Shown: positions 35,966 to 45,847, counted from the first letter of the stretch. The stretch: DNA of 64,000 bases from Chryseobacterium sp. CH21 (GCF_004119445.1 NZ_QICI01000051.1:1-64000); one strand, 5' to 3'. Notes: generated by a model from the letters alone, not told the origin. A program made the numbers and translations.

Positions 35966-36656
35966 CATGAATATAAACTTTCTGTCAGGACTGCTTCATC
36001 TTGCGGATCCTACACTTCCCATCGGGGGGTATACCCATTCCAACGGACTTGAAACGTATGTTCAGGAAAGAATTGTACATGATTTGGCAACAGCAAAAGA
36101 ATTTGTCCAGAATATGCTTCAGTACAATCTTAAATTCAATGACGGAGCCTTTGTGAAACTGGCTTATAAAGCAGCAGAAAAAGAGGATTTGAAATCATTG
36201 TTGCTTCTTGATAATGAGTGCAGCGCGATAAAATGTCCGAAGGAAATCCGTCAGGCCAGCCAGAAACTGGGACTCAGACTCATTAAGATCTTCAAAAGAA
36301 GAGAAAGTTTCCCTTTAATGGAAGCTTTTGAAAAAGCAGTTCAGGATAAAGAAGCCAATTCCCATTACTGTATTGTGTTTGGAGTGTATGCTTATCAGAT
36401 GAAAATTCCTTTATATGAAGCACTTTTAGGATTCTATTATACTTCGGTTGCCGGGATGATTACCAATGCAGTAAAGCTTGTTCCTTTGGGGCAGCTGGAC
36501 GGGCAGGATATTCTATTCTCACTCTATCCCGTAATGGAAAAAACAGTCTGGGAAACGATGGAGTTGGACAGAGACATGGTGGGACTTTGTAATACTGCCT
36601 TTGAGATCCGGTGTATGCAGCATGAAAGACTTTATTCAAGGCTTTATATGTCGTAA
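35958..36656 (+). CDS. ureF: urease accessory protein UreF
   Basis: Forms a complex with UreD and UreG that gates GTP-driven nickel insertion. The 232-residue all-helical protein shows DPTLPIGGYTHSNGLETYV near the N-terminus, the family signature. The C-terminal segment (AVKLVPLGQLDGQDILF) is typical. Overlaps ureE by 8 bases. A 284-base gap containing repeats separates it from ureG. Confidence 0.95.
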   Translation: MNNMNINFLSGLLHLADPTLPIGGYTHSNGLETYVQERIVHDLATAKEFVQNMLQYNLKFNDGAFVKLAYKAAEKEDLKSLLLLDNECSAIKCPKEIRQASQKLGLRLIKIFKRRESFPLMEAFEKAVQDKEANSHYCIVFGVYAYQMKIPLYEALLGFYYTSVAGMITNAVKLVPLGQLDGQDILFSLYPVMEKTVWETMELDRDMVGLCNTAFEIRCMQHERLYSRLYMS

Positions 36657-36940
36657 GACAAAAGTAAAAAGGTAAAAGTAAAAAGATAAAAGGGAGGAAA
36701 GGAGAAGTGATGAATAAAGATTGTAAAGTTAAGAAAATGAATGATTTATGACTGGGTGAGTGGTGTGCTTCTTAGCCGAATCAAATGCCTTTGCATTCCT
36801 TACAATATTCTCAATTTAAAAAAAATATACATGAAATAAGGTGCTCTTTGCTGAGTGAAACGCCCTTGCGATCAAAAAATATTCACAATCAAAAAAAACT
36901 TAGCGTCCATAGCGTTAAAAAAAAATAAAATTTAAAGAAA
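36657..36940. other. gap between ureF and ureG with A-rich low-complexity repeats
   Basis: AAAAGTAAAAAGGTAAAAG and related runs at 36660-36695, then TTGCGATCAAAAAATATTCA near 36865 and TTAGCGTCCATAGCGTTAAA near 36900. These are dispersed intergenic words seen elsewhere in the window (for example around 48000-48185). No gene or clear terminator. Confidence 0.45.
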
Positions 36941-37579
36941 ATGGAAAATAGAAAATATATAAAAGTAGGAGTGGCAGGGCCTGTAGGTTCAGGAAAAACC
37001 GCATTATTGGAACGTTTAAGCAGAAAATTATTCGGGACTTATGATCTTGGAGTCATCACCAATGATATTTATACCAAAGAAGATGCTGAATTTATGGCGA
37101 AAAACAGTCTTCTTCCCCATGACAGAATTATTGGAGTAGAAACAGGAGGATGCCCACACACTGCGATTCGTGAAGATGCGAGTATGAACCTCGAAGCAGT
37201 AGACGAGTTGGCAGCACGTTTCCCGGAAATCGAACTGGTTCTTATTGAAAGTGGAGGAGATAATCTTTCTGCAACATTCAGCCCCGATCTTGCAGACGTC
37301 ACTATTTTCATTATCGATGTGGCAGAAGGAGAAAAGATTCCTAGAAAAGGAGGTCCCGGTATTACAAGATCAGATTTACTGATCATCAATAAAATTGACC
37401 TTGCCCCCCACGTAGGTGCCAGTCTTGAGGTAATGGAAAACGATGCCAGAAGAATGAGAAAAGGAAATCCTTTTGTGTTCACCAACCTTAAAACAGATGA
37501 GGGATTGGACAAAGTAATTGGTTGGATTAAAAAATATGCCCTTCTGGAAGAAATCGAAGAACCGAATTTGGTAAGATAG
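36941..37579 (+). CDS. ureG: urease accessory GTPase UreG
   Basis: SIMIBI-class GTPase that couples GTP hydrolysis to nickel delivery. 212 residues with the P-loop GPVGSGKT (13-20), the nickel-binding [13 protein letters not shown] with conserved Cys-Pro-His, ESGGDNL, and the NKIDLAPH base-recognition motif. Its TAG abuts the ureD ATG. Confidence 0.97.
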   Translation: MENRKYIKVGVAGPVGSGKTALLERLSRKLFGTYDLGVITNDIYTKEDAEFMAKNSLLPHDRIIGVETGGCPHTAIREDASMNLEAVDELAARFPEIELVLIESGGDNLSATFSPDLADVTIFIIDVAEGEKIPRKGGPGITRSDLLIINKIDLAPHVGASLEVMENDARRMRKGNPFVFTNLKTDEGLDKVIGWIKKYALLEEIEEPNLVR

Positions 37580-38368
37580 ATGGATAGTCGTTTAAATATT
37601 ATTGCAGGATTCAAGGGAGGAGAATCCTATGTGAAAGATCTTTATGTCTCACTTCCTTTCAGAGTAGTTTCTGTAGGACAGCGGAAAAGTGACAAAAAGC
37701 TCTATCAGATGGTGATGAGCTCCTCTCCTGGAATTCTGGACGGAGACCATTATCATTTGGAAATTGCTTTGGAAAAAGGAGCCGCACTTCAGTTGCAGTC
37801 ACAATCCTACCAAAGACTTTTCAACATGCAGGACAAAGCGCTTCAGGAACTCAATGTTTCTATGGAAGATGAAACTTCTTTCGCTTATGTTCCTCATCCC
37901 ATTGTTCCCCACGAAGATTCTAACTTTAAGAGTAAAGCAAATATTCATATCGGAAAAAATAGTCAGATCATCATCAGCGAGATCATTACTTGTGGGAGAA
38001 AACATTATGGAGAAGTTTTTAAACTGAAACGTTTTCAGAATGTGATGGAAATCTATCACAATAATAAGCTTGTGGTAAAAGATAATGTTCTGATTCAACC
38101 TGATATGATCCCGATCAGCAGCATTGGAAACCTCGAACAATATACCCATCAGGGAACACTGATTTTCTACAGTACAAAAGAAAATGTAGATAAAAACGGA
38201 TTGATAGAAGAGATCGTTGAAGCTGCAGCGCAGCATCGTGAAGAAATGGAAGTAGGTGTTTCTGCCATGGAAGACAATGGTTTTGTGGTAAGGGCTTTGG
38301 GACACGGAGGTGAAATGATGTACAACTTCTTCCAGTATATTCAGGAAATTCTTTGGTCTTTAGAGTAA
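37580..38368 (+). CDS. ureD: urease accessory protein UreD (UreH)
   Basis: Scaffold that binds apo-urease and holds UreF and UreG. 262 residues with a beta-rich fold; SSPGILDGDHYHLEIALEKGAALQLQSQSYQR and FAYVPHPIVPHEDSNF (parts) are typical of UreD. It directly follows ureG without spacer. In many clusters ureD comes first; here it is last of the accessory set. Confidence 0.94.
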   Translation: MDSRLNIIAGFKGGESYVKDLYVSLPFRVVSVGQRKSDKKLYQMVMSSSPGILDGDHYHLEIALEKGAALQLQSQSYQRLFNMQDKALQELNVSMEDETSFAYVPHPIVPHEDSNFKSKANIHIGKNSQIIISEIITCGRKHYGEVFKLKRFQNVMEIYHNNKLVVKDNVLIQPDMIPISSIGNLEQYTHQGTLIFYSTKENVDKNGLIEEIVEAAAQHREEMEVGVSAMEDNGFVVRALGHGGEMMYNFFQYIQEILWSLE

Positions 38369-38408
38369 AAATTAAAATGATTCTTTATTTAAGGTACACA
38401 GAGAAAAT

Positions 38409-38479
38409 ATTCAATAGAGGCGGGCTTTAGCCCGCAATACTAAAAGATACACTTCCATTGGCTTTAGCCAAAACTTAAT
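38409..38479. repeat. bipartite hairpin element, copy 2
   Basis: ATTCAATAGAGG, perfect hairpin GCGGGC-TTTA-GCCCGC (38419-38434), then TTGGC-TTTA-GCCAA (38458-38471) and AAACTTAA. Shares order and words with 28991-29058. Confidence 0.75.
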
Positions 38480-38505
38480 AGAGAACAACAATAGATAAAT
38501 AGAAA

Positions 38506-39207
38506 ATGGATAGTACAGTTTGGGCACTTCTTTTGAGTGCCGTTTCAATAAGTTTTATACATACGGCTTCAGGGCCGGATCATTATCTGCCTTTCATTGT
38601 GATCTCAAAATCTAAAAAATGGAGCGGTATGAAAACAGCCATCTTAACCGTTGTCTGCGGATTCGGACATGTGTTCAGTTCCCTGATTTTAGGTTTTATC
38701 GGAGTTTTCCTGGGATGGCAGCTGAATAAAATTTCATGGTTTCAGGATATCAGAGGAAATTTCTCAGGATGGGCACTGCTGATCTTTGGTGGGGTTTACC
38801 TTGTTTACGGTCTCATTCAGGCCATCAGAAACAAGCCGCATAAACACTTTGATGTAATGGGAGATGATGTGTATGTATATGAACATAATCATAGTGAAGT
38901 AGTAATGCCTCAAAAAAGAATAAAAGTAACACCGCTTGTCCTGTTCATGATTTTTGTGATGGGACCAAGTGAACCTTTGATTCCCTTATTATTTTATTCA
39001 GGGGTGAAACATTCCATGTCTGAAATTGCTGTATTGGTGACATCTTTCACGGCAACAACAGTGTTGACCATGCTTGGGATGGTTCTTTTGGGACGTTATG
39101 GATACTCAACACTATTCAATACCGAAAAACTGGAAAGATACATGGGAGTAGTAAGCGGAGCTGTCGTAACTGTTTGCGGTGTGGGAATGGTCTTTCTTGG
39201 ATGGTAA
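38506..39207 (+). CDS. nickel/cobalt transporter-like membrane protein (UreH/NiCoT-type)
   Basis: 233 residues, about six transmembrane segments. The first helix carries HTASGPDHYLPF, a His-Xn-Asp-His motif like the metal-selective HX4DH of NiCoT permeases. A His-rich cytoplasmic loop follows (NKPHKHFDVM; YEHNHSE). MGPSEPLIPLL is a further conserved-looking helix. With the urease genes just upstream, nickel uptake for UreC is the likely role. The family relation is inferred from the motif and topology; a TauE-like exporter is the alternative. Confidence 0.72.
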   Translation: MDSTVWALLLSAVSISFIHTASGPDHYLPFIVISKSKKWSGMKTAILTVVCGFGHVFSSLILGFIGVFLGWQLNKISWFQDIRGNFSGWALLIFGGVYLVYGLIQAIRNKPHKHFDVMGDDVYVYEHNHSEVVMPQKRIKVTPLVLFMIFVMGPSEPLIPLLFYSGVKHSMSEIAVLVTSFTATTVLTMLGMVLLGRYGYSTLFNTEKLERYMGVVSGAVVTVCGVGMVFLGW

Positions 39208-39210
39208 AGG

Positions 39211-39433
39211 AGCTTCGAGCTTCGGGGTTTCGGGTGGTAGAGTTTGAGGGTAAGAGAGTTTGAGAGTTGAATTGTTTAAGGTTTAAAGTTTCAGGTTCAA
39301 GATTGTTATCCTTTCACTGATAATTGACTATTCACCATTCACTTGCGAAGCAAAATTGACCCAGCCTCCAAGGTCTATTATCTATCCGTCTCTTATCTTA
39401 ATTTCCACAATCATTAATATAATTAAAAAAACT
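39211..39433. repeat. dispersed repeats between the nickel and urea transport genes
   Basis: GCTTCGGGGTTTCGGG and GAGTTTGAGGGTAAGAGAG (CTCAAAC/CCCGAA families), then ATTCACTTGCGAAGCAAAAT (39335-39354, TGCGAAGCAAA family). No gene. Confidence 0.6.
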
Positions 39434-40321
39434 ATGGACGAATTTTTCAAAAAACTTCCCTTTATAGACCATGTTTTAAAAGGAATCGGGCAGATTATGC
39501 TCCAGGAAAACAGATGGACAGGGCTTTTGTTTCTGATAGGGATATTTATGGGAAGCTGGCAGTGCGGAGTTGCCGTATTGCTTTCAACAGCAGCCGGAAC
39601 TTTCACCGCAATGAAGCTTCATTATGACAAATCCGAAATCAGTGCAGGACTTTACAGTTTCAGTGCAGCACTGGTGGGAGTAGCGTTGGCTTTTCTGTTT
39701 CAGACAACAATACTGATCTGGTTTCTTATTGCATTGGGTGGAGCGTTGGCAGCTGTTATTCAGCATTTCTTTATTCAGAAGAAAATTCCGGTGTTTACTT
39801 TTCCTTTCATCATTATTACTTGGGTGTTGGTATTTGCGCTCCATCATTTTACGCATATTCCGCCATCTGCAATGTTGAGCAGTGAAGTAATTCCTTCAGA
39901 ATACGATGACTTTCTTACCTGTACCAATGGCTTTGGAGAAGTGATATTTCAGGGAGGAGTCCTTTCAGGGATTATTTTTTTTCTTGCTGTTTTCATCAGC
40001 TCTCCGGTAGCAGCTTTATATGGACTGACAGCGTCTATTTTGGGAGCAGGATTATCACAATTGAATGGAGAACCTATCAAAGAAATCCACATGGGATTAT
40101 TTGGCTTTAATGCGGTGCTTTCAGCTGTTGTTTTCTCCGGAGTCAAAAAAACAGATGGTTTGTGGGTTCTGATTGCCGTTCTTATTACCATTGCTATTGA
40201 TGATCTTTTAATAGACAATCATTGTCTGGATATTGTAGGCGGAGTATTTACTTTCCCATTTGTAGCCGGAACATGGATCACACTTTTGATTCAAAAAGTA
40301 TTTCTTAAAACAAAAAAATAA
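39434..40321 (+). CDS. urea transporter (UT family)
   Basis: Channel-type urea permease. 295 residues; about ten hydrophobic segments arranged as two repeats. Each has a similar signature, ISAGLYSFSAALVGVAL in the first half and MGLFGFNAVLSAVVF in the second, the pore-lining glycine/asparagine motifs of the UT family. LGGALAAVIQHFF and VFTFPFVAGTWI (TFPF repeats) are also typical. It starts at 39434 after an A-run. With urease downstream in the pathway it supplies substrate to UreABC. Confidence 0.92.
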   Translation: MDEFFKKLPFIDHVLKGIGQIMLQENRWTGLLFLIGIFMGSWQCGVAVLLSTAAGTFTAMKLHYDKSEISAGLYSFSAALVGVALAFLFQTTILIWFLIALGGALAAVIQHFFIQKKIPVFTFPFIIITWVLVFALHHFTHIPPSAMLSSEVIPSEYDDFLTCTNGFGEVIFQGGVLSGIIFFLAVFISSPVAALYGLTASILGAGLSQLNGEPIKEIHMGLFGFNAVLSAVVFSGVKKTDGLWVLIAVLITIAIDDLLIDNHCLDIVGGVFTFPFVAGTWITLLIQKVFLKTKK

Positions 40322-40489
40322 AAAGTTGGAGAGTTTGAGAGTGAGAAAGTTCAAAGTTTAAAGTCAAGGTTTAAGGTTTTTCATGATGATTGACAATTCA
40401 CTTGCGAAGCAAAATTCACTATTGATATTCCTTTAATTTCTAACCTCTAACTTCTAATTTCTAAAATCAAAATATAATTAAACTAAAAA
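40322..40489. repeat. dispersed repeats before the TonB receptor gene
   Basis: GAGAGTTTGAGAGTGAGAAA (about 40326), GACAATTCACTTGCGAAGCA (40390-40409) and AAATTCACTATTGAT. The second is a TGCGAAGCAAA-family copy. Confidence 0.6.
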
Positions 40490-42735
40490 ATGAAAGTAAC
40501 AAAAATAGCAGCCGTATTTCTGGTTATGATGTTCAGTGGAAAAATGATGGCGCAGGAAGCAGAAAAACAGTTGCTGATAAAAGATGCAGATGACAAATTT
40601 CCCATCGCAGATGTTTTGGTGAAATACGACCACGGAAACAGTCATACTCATACCACAACAGACGGCACATTTGCAGTTCCTGTAAAATCTCTTCCAGATA
40701 CTCTTGTGATCAGCCGACAGGGATACGATGAGGTAAAATGGGTAGTGACCAATGATGATGATAAAAATAAAATTATTTTTTACAGCATAAGCCCTTTCAG
40801 ATTTCCGAAGTAGCGATCAATCACAGTTCGTTTTTATCAGCCATTACAAAGGTTGATTTGAACAAATTTCCAGTAAGCTCTGCGCAGGATCTGCTCAGAA
40901 AAGTTCCCGGATTATTTATTGCACAACATGCTGGAGGAGGAAAGGCAGAACAGCTTTTTTTAAGAGGATTTGATGCTGATCACGGTACCGATGTAAGCGT
41001 GAATGTAGACGGAATGCCAGTGAACATTGTTTCCCATGCGCACGGCCAGGGATATTCTGACCTACACTTTGTGATTCCTGAAACGGTCAATAATATCGAT
41101 TTTGGAAAAGGAGCTTATTACATGGATCGTGGAGACTTTAACACCGCAGGATATGTAGATTTTCAGACCTATAATGGTTTGAAAAACAGTATGATTAAGC
41201 TGGAAGGAGGTTCTTTCAACTCCAAAAGAGTATTGGGAATGTTCAATATTCTGCATGATGATCTGGGAAGAAAAAATGCTTACATAGCTGCAGAATACAA
41301 TTATACGGATGGACCTTTCGATGTAAAACAGAATTTTAACAGGGTTAATATCTTTGGAAAATACAATCAATGGTTGACTGATAAAGACTATTTCAATATC
41401 CAGTTTTCTACATTTAATTCTTCATGGAATGCTTCCGGACAGATTCCGGAACGTGCCGTAGATGAAGGAATTATCGGAAGATGGGGAAGCATAGATCCTA
41501 CAGAAGGTGGAAAAACTTCCAGAACAAACCTTCAGATGAACTTCAAACATATTATTTCTCCTTCTGAGCAGATAGATGCTATGGCTTTTTATTCAAAGTA
41601 TAACTTCAATCTGTATTCTGATTTTACTTTTAATTTAAAAGATAAGGAGCACGGAGATGAAATTCAGCAGACTGACGGAAGGAATATTTACGGAGCCGAA
41701 GTAAAGTATACAAAGACTTTTTCCTTGGCCAACAGTTCTTTAAACTGGACTTCAGGAATCGGATTAAGAAATGATGATATTAATACGCTACAGCTTAATC
41801 ATGTGTATCACAGAGATCTTCTGCTGGACAGATTATCGGATGTGACGGGAACGGAAACCAATCTGCATGCCTATTCAGGATTAATATGGAAAACAGGAAA
41901 ATGGACTATTAATCCGGCTTTGAGAGTAGATCATTTTATCTTTAATATGCACAATCTGCTGGATGTGGAGCAATTACCTTCCGGACAGTCAAAAGAAGCA
42001 ACAAGGTTAAGTCCAAAACTGAATTTCTCCTATGCTCAGAACGATAATGTGATGTGGTTCCTGAAAACAGGGATGGGTTTCCACTCCAATGATTTAAGAG
42101 TCGCGGTTCCCAATAAAAAAGAAAATACACTTCCATACTCTATAGGTGCGGATTTTGGAGTAAGGTTACATCCGTTCAAATCCTTGATTATTACTCCGGC
42201 CTTATGGTATATGGATCTTCAACAGGAATTTGTGTATGTAGGAGATGATGCCGTAGTAGAGCCTTCCGGGAAATCAAGACGTTTTGGAGCTGATCTTGGA
42301 ATTCGTTTCCAGCCGTTGGAAAATTTTTATCTGAATGCAGATATTAATTATTCCCATGCAAGATTTACCGAAGAAGAAAAAGGACAGGATTACGTTCCGT
42401 TGGCTCCGGTTGTGACCAGCACAGGATCTGTCAACTGGGATTTCCTGAATGGTTTTTCTCTGGGACTTCAGTACCGATATCTGGGAGCAAGACCTGCGGT
42501 AGAGGATAACAGCATCAGAACGAAACCTTATTTTGTAAATGATCTTATGCTTTCTTATAACCGTCAGAAATGGGGAGCCAATTTTCAAATTAACAACCTT
42601 TTCAATGTAAAATGGAATGAAGCCCAGTTTGCAACAGAAACTCAATTAAAAGGAGAGGCAGAACCTATTACTGATCTTACCTATACCCCGGGAAGCCCGT
42701 TTGGAGTGAGAGTAGGAGTGTATTATAAGTTCTAA
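40490..42735 (+). pseudogene. TonB-dependent receptor with carboxypeptidase-like N-domain, frameshifted
   Basis: A signal peptide (VMMFSGKMMAQ) and a short carboxypeptidase-regulatory-like domain with a His-rich strand (HGNSHTHTTTDG) are followed by a plug (FPVSSAQDLLRKVPGLFI; LRGFDADHGTDVSV) and a barrel ending in GVYYKF. The frame is interrupted at a T6 run (40776-40781). Adding one T gives LQHKPFQISEVAINHSSFL and a continuous 748-residue protein. The position after the urease and nickel genes and the His-rich segment suggest nickel or metal-chelate uptake, an inference. If the break is real, the receptor is lost. Confidence 0.83.
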
Positions 42736-42926
42736 GTAAGAGAGTTAGAGGGTAAGAGTGCTTGAGAGTATAAGGGTTGGAGAGAATAAATTATTGGTTT
42801 CGGGATACGTGTTTCCGGGGGTTATTATTTTTACGATTTCGCTTTTTAATCCTTTTAAGATCTCATTCTTTTGCCTTCTCTGCTTTAAAAATATTTTGTA
42901 TAACTTTAAATAATCATAACAAGGAT
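42736..42926. repeat. repeat-rich gap before the AraC gene
   Basis: GAGAGTTAGAGGGTAAGAGT, CTTGAGAGTATAAGGG and TTTCGGGATACGTGTTTCC, members of the CTCAAAC and CCCGAA families. No gene; the AraC gene starts at the ATG at 42927 rather than at 42777, where the extra 50 residues would be repeat-encoded. Confidence 0.5.
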
Positions 42927-43817
42927 ATGGAAGTACTTTCCAATTTTCAATATAAGAAGCTTTTTCTTCCGAATATTACGGATAAGATATTAGCCAATAA
43001 TGCTGATATACAACTCTATCGGATAGAAAATTATCTTAAAGGTATTCTGATGCCGGTGATTCCGTATCGTACCACGTTCAATTTTATTATTTTCGTTACT
43101 AACGGACATATTAAACAATATCTTGAAAATAAAGAATATCATGCCGAAAAAGGAGGTGTAATTTTTATCAAACAAGGAACAATCACCGCAACAGTAGAAC
43201 TATCAGACGATATTGAAGGTTTTTTTCTTGCCTATGAAAATAACATTCTGTCAGAACAGGAACTGCCGAAACATAAAAGCAGTATCTTTTTCATGACTCC
43301 ATTCCTGAATCTTGACAGCCTGACTTACGGGACTATTACCCAACTTCTCCCGATTATGGAACAGGAATTGTGGCTGAATAACCTGAATATCAATGATGTA
43401 GTAGTGACGATGCTTCATCTTATCCTAATCAAAATGCTGAGCACAGATTCTGATACCCATCACAAATCTGCGACACGCCCCATGGAGCTGTCTCTTCAGT
43501 TTCGGGATCTTTTGTTCAAATATCATGTGGGGGAAAAGAGAGTAGCTTTTTATGCCGATAAACTGTCCGTCACAGAAAGCTATCTAAACAAATGCGTCAA
43601 AGGCGTAACCCAAAAATCACCCAAACAATGGATTAATGAGATTGATATCAATTACAGCAAAGCATTACTTCATTCCAGTAAAGATATTGCAGAGATTGCT
43701 TATGAACTGAATTTTCATACCGCATCCCATTTCACCCAGCTTTTCAAAAAAATTGCAGGAATTACCCCGAAGGAATACAGAATCCAGTTTTTGAATAATA
43801 GCAGAATTTCAGTTTGA
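42927..43817 (+). CDS. AraC family transcriptional regulator
   Basis: 296 residues from MEVLSNFQYKKLF. The N-terminal cupin-like ligand domain (FNFIIFVTNGHIKQYLENKEYHAEKGGVIFIKQG, part) is followed by the two-HTH AraC domain: VAFYADKLSVTESYLNKCVKGVTQKSPKQWI and IAEIAYELNFHTASHFTQLFKKIAGITPKEYR (parts). It follows the TonB receptor on the same strand and may control metal uptake or urease; no target was identified. The 50 residues upstream are repeat-derived. Confidence 0.88.
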   Translation: MEVLSNFQYKKLFLPNITDKILANNADIQLYRIENYLKGILMPVIPYRTTFNFIIFVTNGHIKQYLENKEYHAEKGGVIFIKQGTITATVELSDDIEGFFLAYENNILSEQELPKHKSSIFFMTPFLNLDSLTYGTITQLLPIMEQELWLNNLNINDVVVTMLHLILIKMLSTDSDTHHKSATRPMELSLQFRDLLFKYHVGEKRVAFYADKLSVTESYLNKCVKGVTQKSPKQWINEIDINYSKALLHSSKDIAEIAYELNFHTASHFTQLFKKIAGITPKEYRIQFLNNSRISV

Positions 43818-43826
43818 AAGGATGAA

Positions 43827-43938
43827 AATTAACAATGTCAATAGTCAATTTTGCTGCGAAAGTGCATCGTCAATGGGTTGGTGAATTACAGAATGAAAAT
43901 TCACTGCGAAGCAAATTCACCATTCACTATTGACATGC
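43827..43938. repeat. TGCGAAGCAAA-family repeat, compound inverted copy
   Basis: CAATAGTCAATTTTGCTGCG (from about 43839) is an inverted relative of TTCACTGCGAAGCAAATTCA and CACCATTCACTATTGACATG (43901-43937). The convergent genes here thus end in an inverted pair of the repeat. Confidence 0.65.
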
Positions 43939-43945
43939 AAGCTTC

Positions 43946-45052
43946 CTACATTTTCTCGTTTTCAAGGATCTTCAGAACCAGCTTTTCTTCTTTCGTCAGA
44001 TCGGCTTTTCCGTCATTTTTTTCAATGATTTCTAATTCGTCAAGGTATTTTTTGATGGTATTATTTTCATAAAGATTGATGACTAAAGGATGAACGTAAT
44101 ACTTTCTGCACACAGCTGAGGTATTTCCCAAATTCTCTGCCACCATATCCAAAGCTTCTTTTATTTTATTTTTACTCTGGGTATCATTTTCGGCATATCC
44201 AATTTCTTTAAAAGCAATGAGAGCTCCTACAGTTCCGGACCATGTTCTGAAATCTTTGGCGGTAAAATCTTCGCCGCTTATTTCTTTAATATAATCATTC
44301 ACCATTCCTGAATCTATAGAATGCCTGTTTCCCTCATCATCAAAATACTGGAAAAGCTCTTTCCCCGGAATATCCTTACATTTCTGAACCAGCCTTGCCA
44401 GTCTTTGGCTTCTAAGATCAACATGATGCATAACCCCTTTTTTACCTTTAAAAGAGAATGTGATTTTCTGGCCTTTTATCTTTACATGTTTATCCTTCAA
44501 TGTCGTTAAACCAAAAGAACCGTACAGTTTTTCGTAAATAGAATTACCAATACGGATGTTGGTTCTTTGCATAAGACTTACAATTAAAGCCAGTATTTTC
44601 CGTTTCTCAAAATTTCTCAACGCAAGATCCTGTTCTATATGAAGCCGGATATCCGGTAGCGCATACCCGAACTGAAGCATTCTGTAAAATTTCGTATGAT
44701 TTCTTAATGCAGTCCACAGCGGATGGTAGCGGTACTGTTTTCTTTTTTTGACATCAAAGCCTGTTGCCTGAAGATGGCCGTTGTCAAGAGCACAGATCCA
44801 TACATTTTCCCAGGCAGGTGGAATGACCAGTTTGTTGATTCTTGTAATTTCTTCCTTATTCTTTACCTTTTCGCCTTCTTTGTAATAAGAATATTTCTTT
44901 CCTGTTTTCTTTCGGGTAATTCCGTTGGTTTCTGCATCGGTGGTATATACAAGATGTACCGCCTTTGCAGAAGCTTCCGGATCCTTCATTATTTTAACAA
45001 TTTTGGAAGGCTTGAGGTGAGAAATCATCTCCAGATCTGTATTCTTCTCCAT
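43946..45052 (-). CDS. DNA topoisomerase IB
   Basis: Nicks and reseals one strand through a 3'-phosphotyrosyl link. 368 residues match the compact poxvirus-like bacterial class. The N-terminal domain has PPAWENVWICALDNGHLQATGFDVKKRKQYRYHPLW (parts). The catalytic domain has RIGNSIY, TLKDKHV, KDFRTWSGT with the active Arg, and the Tyr nucleophile in VCRKYYVHP. Third gene after a DUF6526 protein and a small lipoprotein on the minus strand. Confidence 0.92.
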   Translation of the reverse strand: MEKNTDLEMISHLKPSKIVKIMKDPEASAKAVHLVYTTDAETNGITRKKTGKKYSYYKEGEKVKNKEEITRINKLVIPPAWENVWICALDNGHLQATGFDVKKRKQYRYHPLWTALRNHTKFYRMLQFGYALPDIRLHIEQDLALRNFEKRKILALIVSLMQRTNIRIGNSIYEKLYGSFGLTTLKDKHVKIKGQKITFSFKGKKGVMHHVDLRSQRLARLVQKCKDIPGKELFQYFDDEGNRHSIDSGMVNDYIKEISGEDFTAKDFRTWSGTVGALIAFKEIGYAENDTQSKNKIKEALDMVAENLGNTSAVCRKYYVHPLVINLYENNTIKKYLDELEIIEKNDGKADLTKEEKLVLKILENEKM

Positions 45053-45061
45053 AAAGCATGG

Positions 45062-45229
45062 TTAAGAGTTTTTACCCTTCGAAAAAATCAATAAAAGAAT
45101 TCCTACGATCACACAGACTACAATAATTCCCCACCACATCCCTGCTTTGAAAATTGTTTCTACTGCTTCACAACTTGTTAATGATAACAAACTTAATATT
45201 GTTATACTGTAAAGGCTCCATTTTTTCAT
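45062..45229 (-). CDS. small lipoprotein with one transmembrane helix
   Basis: 55 residues from MKKWSLYSITILSLLSLTSC (lipobox LTSC), then AVETIFKAGMWWG and one hydrophobic helix (IIVVCVIVGILLLIF) with a basic tail. Start chosen at the ATG at 45229, where the signal begins; the longer frame to 45361 overlaps the DUF6526 gene. Found in many Flavobacteriia, function unknown. Confidence 0.7.
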   Translation of the reverse strand: MKKWSLYSITILSLLSLTSCEAVETIFKAGMWWGIIVVCVIVGILLLIFSKGKNS

Positions 45230-45251
45230 AGTTAGGTAATTTGTTGGTGTG

Positions 45252-45689
45252 TTATATTCTGAGGCGGTCAGCTCTCCATTTTTTGATAGACCTTTTAATT
45301 TCATCTCCTGAGATGTTTTCATGAAGTGCTTTGTATAAAAGCTCTTTAAATTCATCATCATCAGTAAATCTCAATGCAGCAATCTGATCGAATCTCAGTT
45401 TTTCAGCGGTTTCATCAGATCTTTTATTGAAAATCTCAAAATAGCGCTGTTTAAATTCCAGGACAACCATTCTGTTTTGAAGTCCCAGTGCATAATGCTG
45501 CCGTGTCATCAATGCCAGATAAAAAAGCAAAAAAATCACGATGGAAAATAATATCCAAACCAGCTGATTTCCGGGGTCGTCCCAGATTTTATAAATTCCT
45601 AAAATCTCCAATATAATGAGCAATGGAAGATAAATAAAATGATGTGGCGGATAAAATTTCCTGTGGTTATTATAGTTTTGCTGTTTCAT
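45252..45689 (-). CDS. DUF6526 family membrane protein
   Basis: 145 residues: a His-rich N-terminus (NYNNHRKFYPPHHFIY), two transmembrane helices (LPLLIILEILGIYKIW and LVWILFSIVIFLLFYLALM) and a charged cytoplasmic C-terminal half (YFEIFNKRSDETAEKL). Matches the DUF6526 pattern. Role unknown. Confidence 0.8.
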   Translation of the reverse strand: MKQQNYNNHRKFYPPHHFIYLPLLIILEILGIYKIWDDPGNQLVWILFSIVIFLLFYLALMTRQHYALGLQNRMVVLEFKQRYFEIFNKRSDETAEKLRFDQIAALRFTDDDEFKELLYKALHENISGDEIKRSIKKWRADRLRI

Positions 45690-45847
45690 GAAGTAGAATG
45701 AAGCAATAATCCTTCCAAAAATTTATTATGTTAATAATGTGGTAGCTTTTTTTTACTATGAAATGATTTGTTTTATTGAATATGTTTACTATTTTGGTTT
45801 TTTTAAGACCTCTTTGAAAAGAAAGGTTTATTAGGCAAAATAGCACG

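Noticed and set aside
37069..37614. Minus-strand 181-codon frame
   Set aside because: Antisense to ureG, which shows P-loop and NKID motifs.
44321..44509. 62-codon frame opposite topoisomerase IB
   Set aside because: Antisense to a gene with its Arg and Tyr catalytic residues intact.
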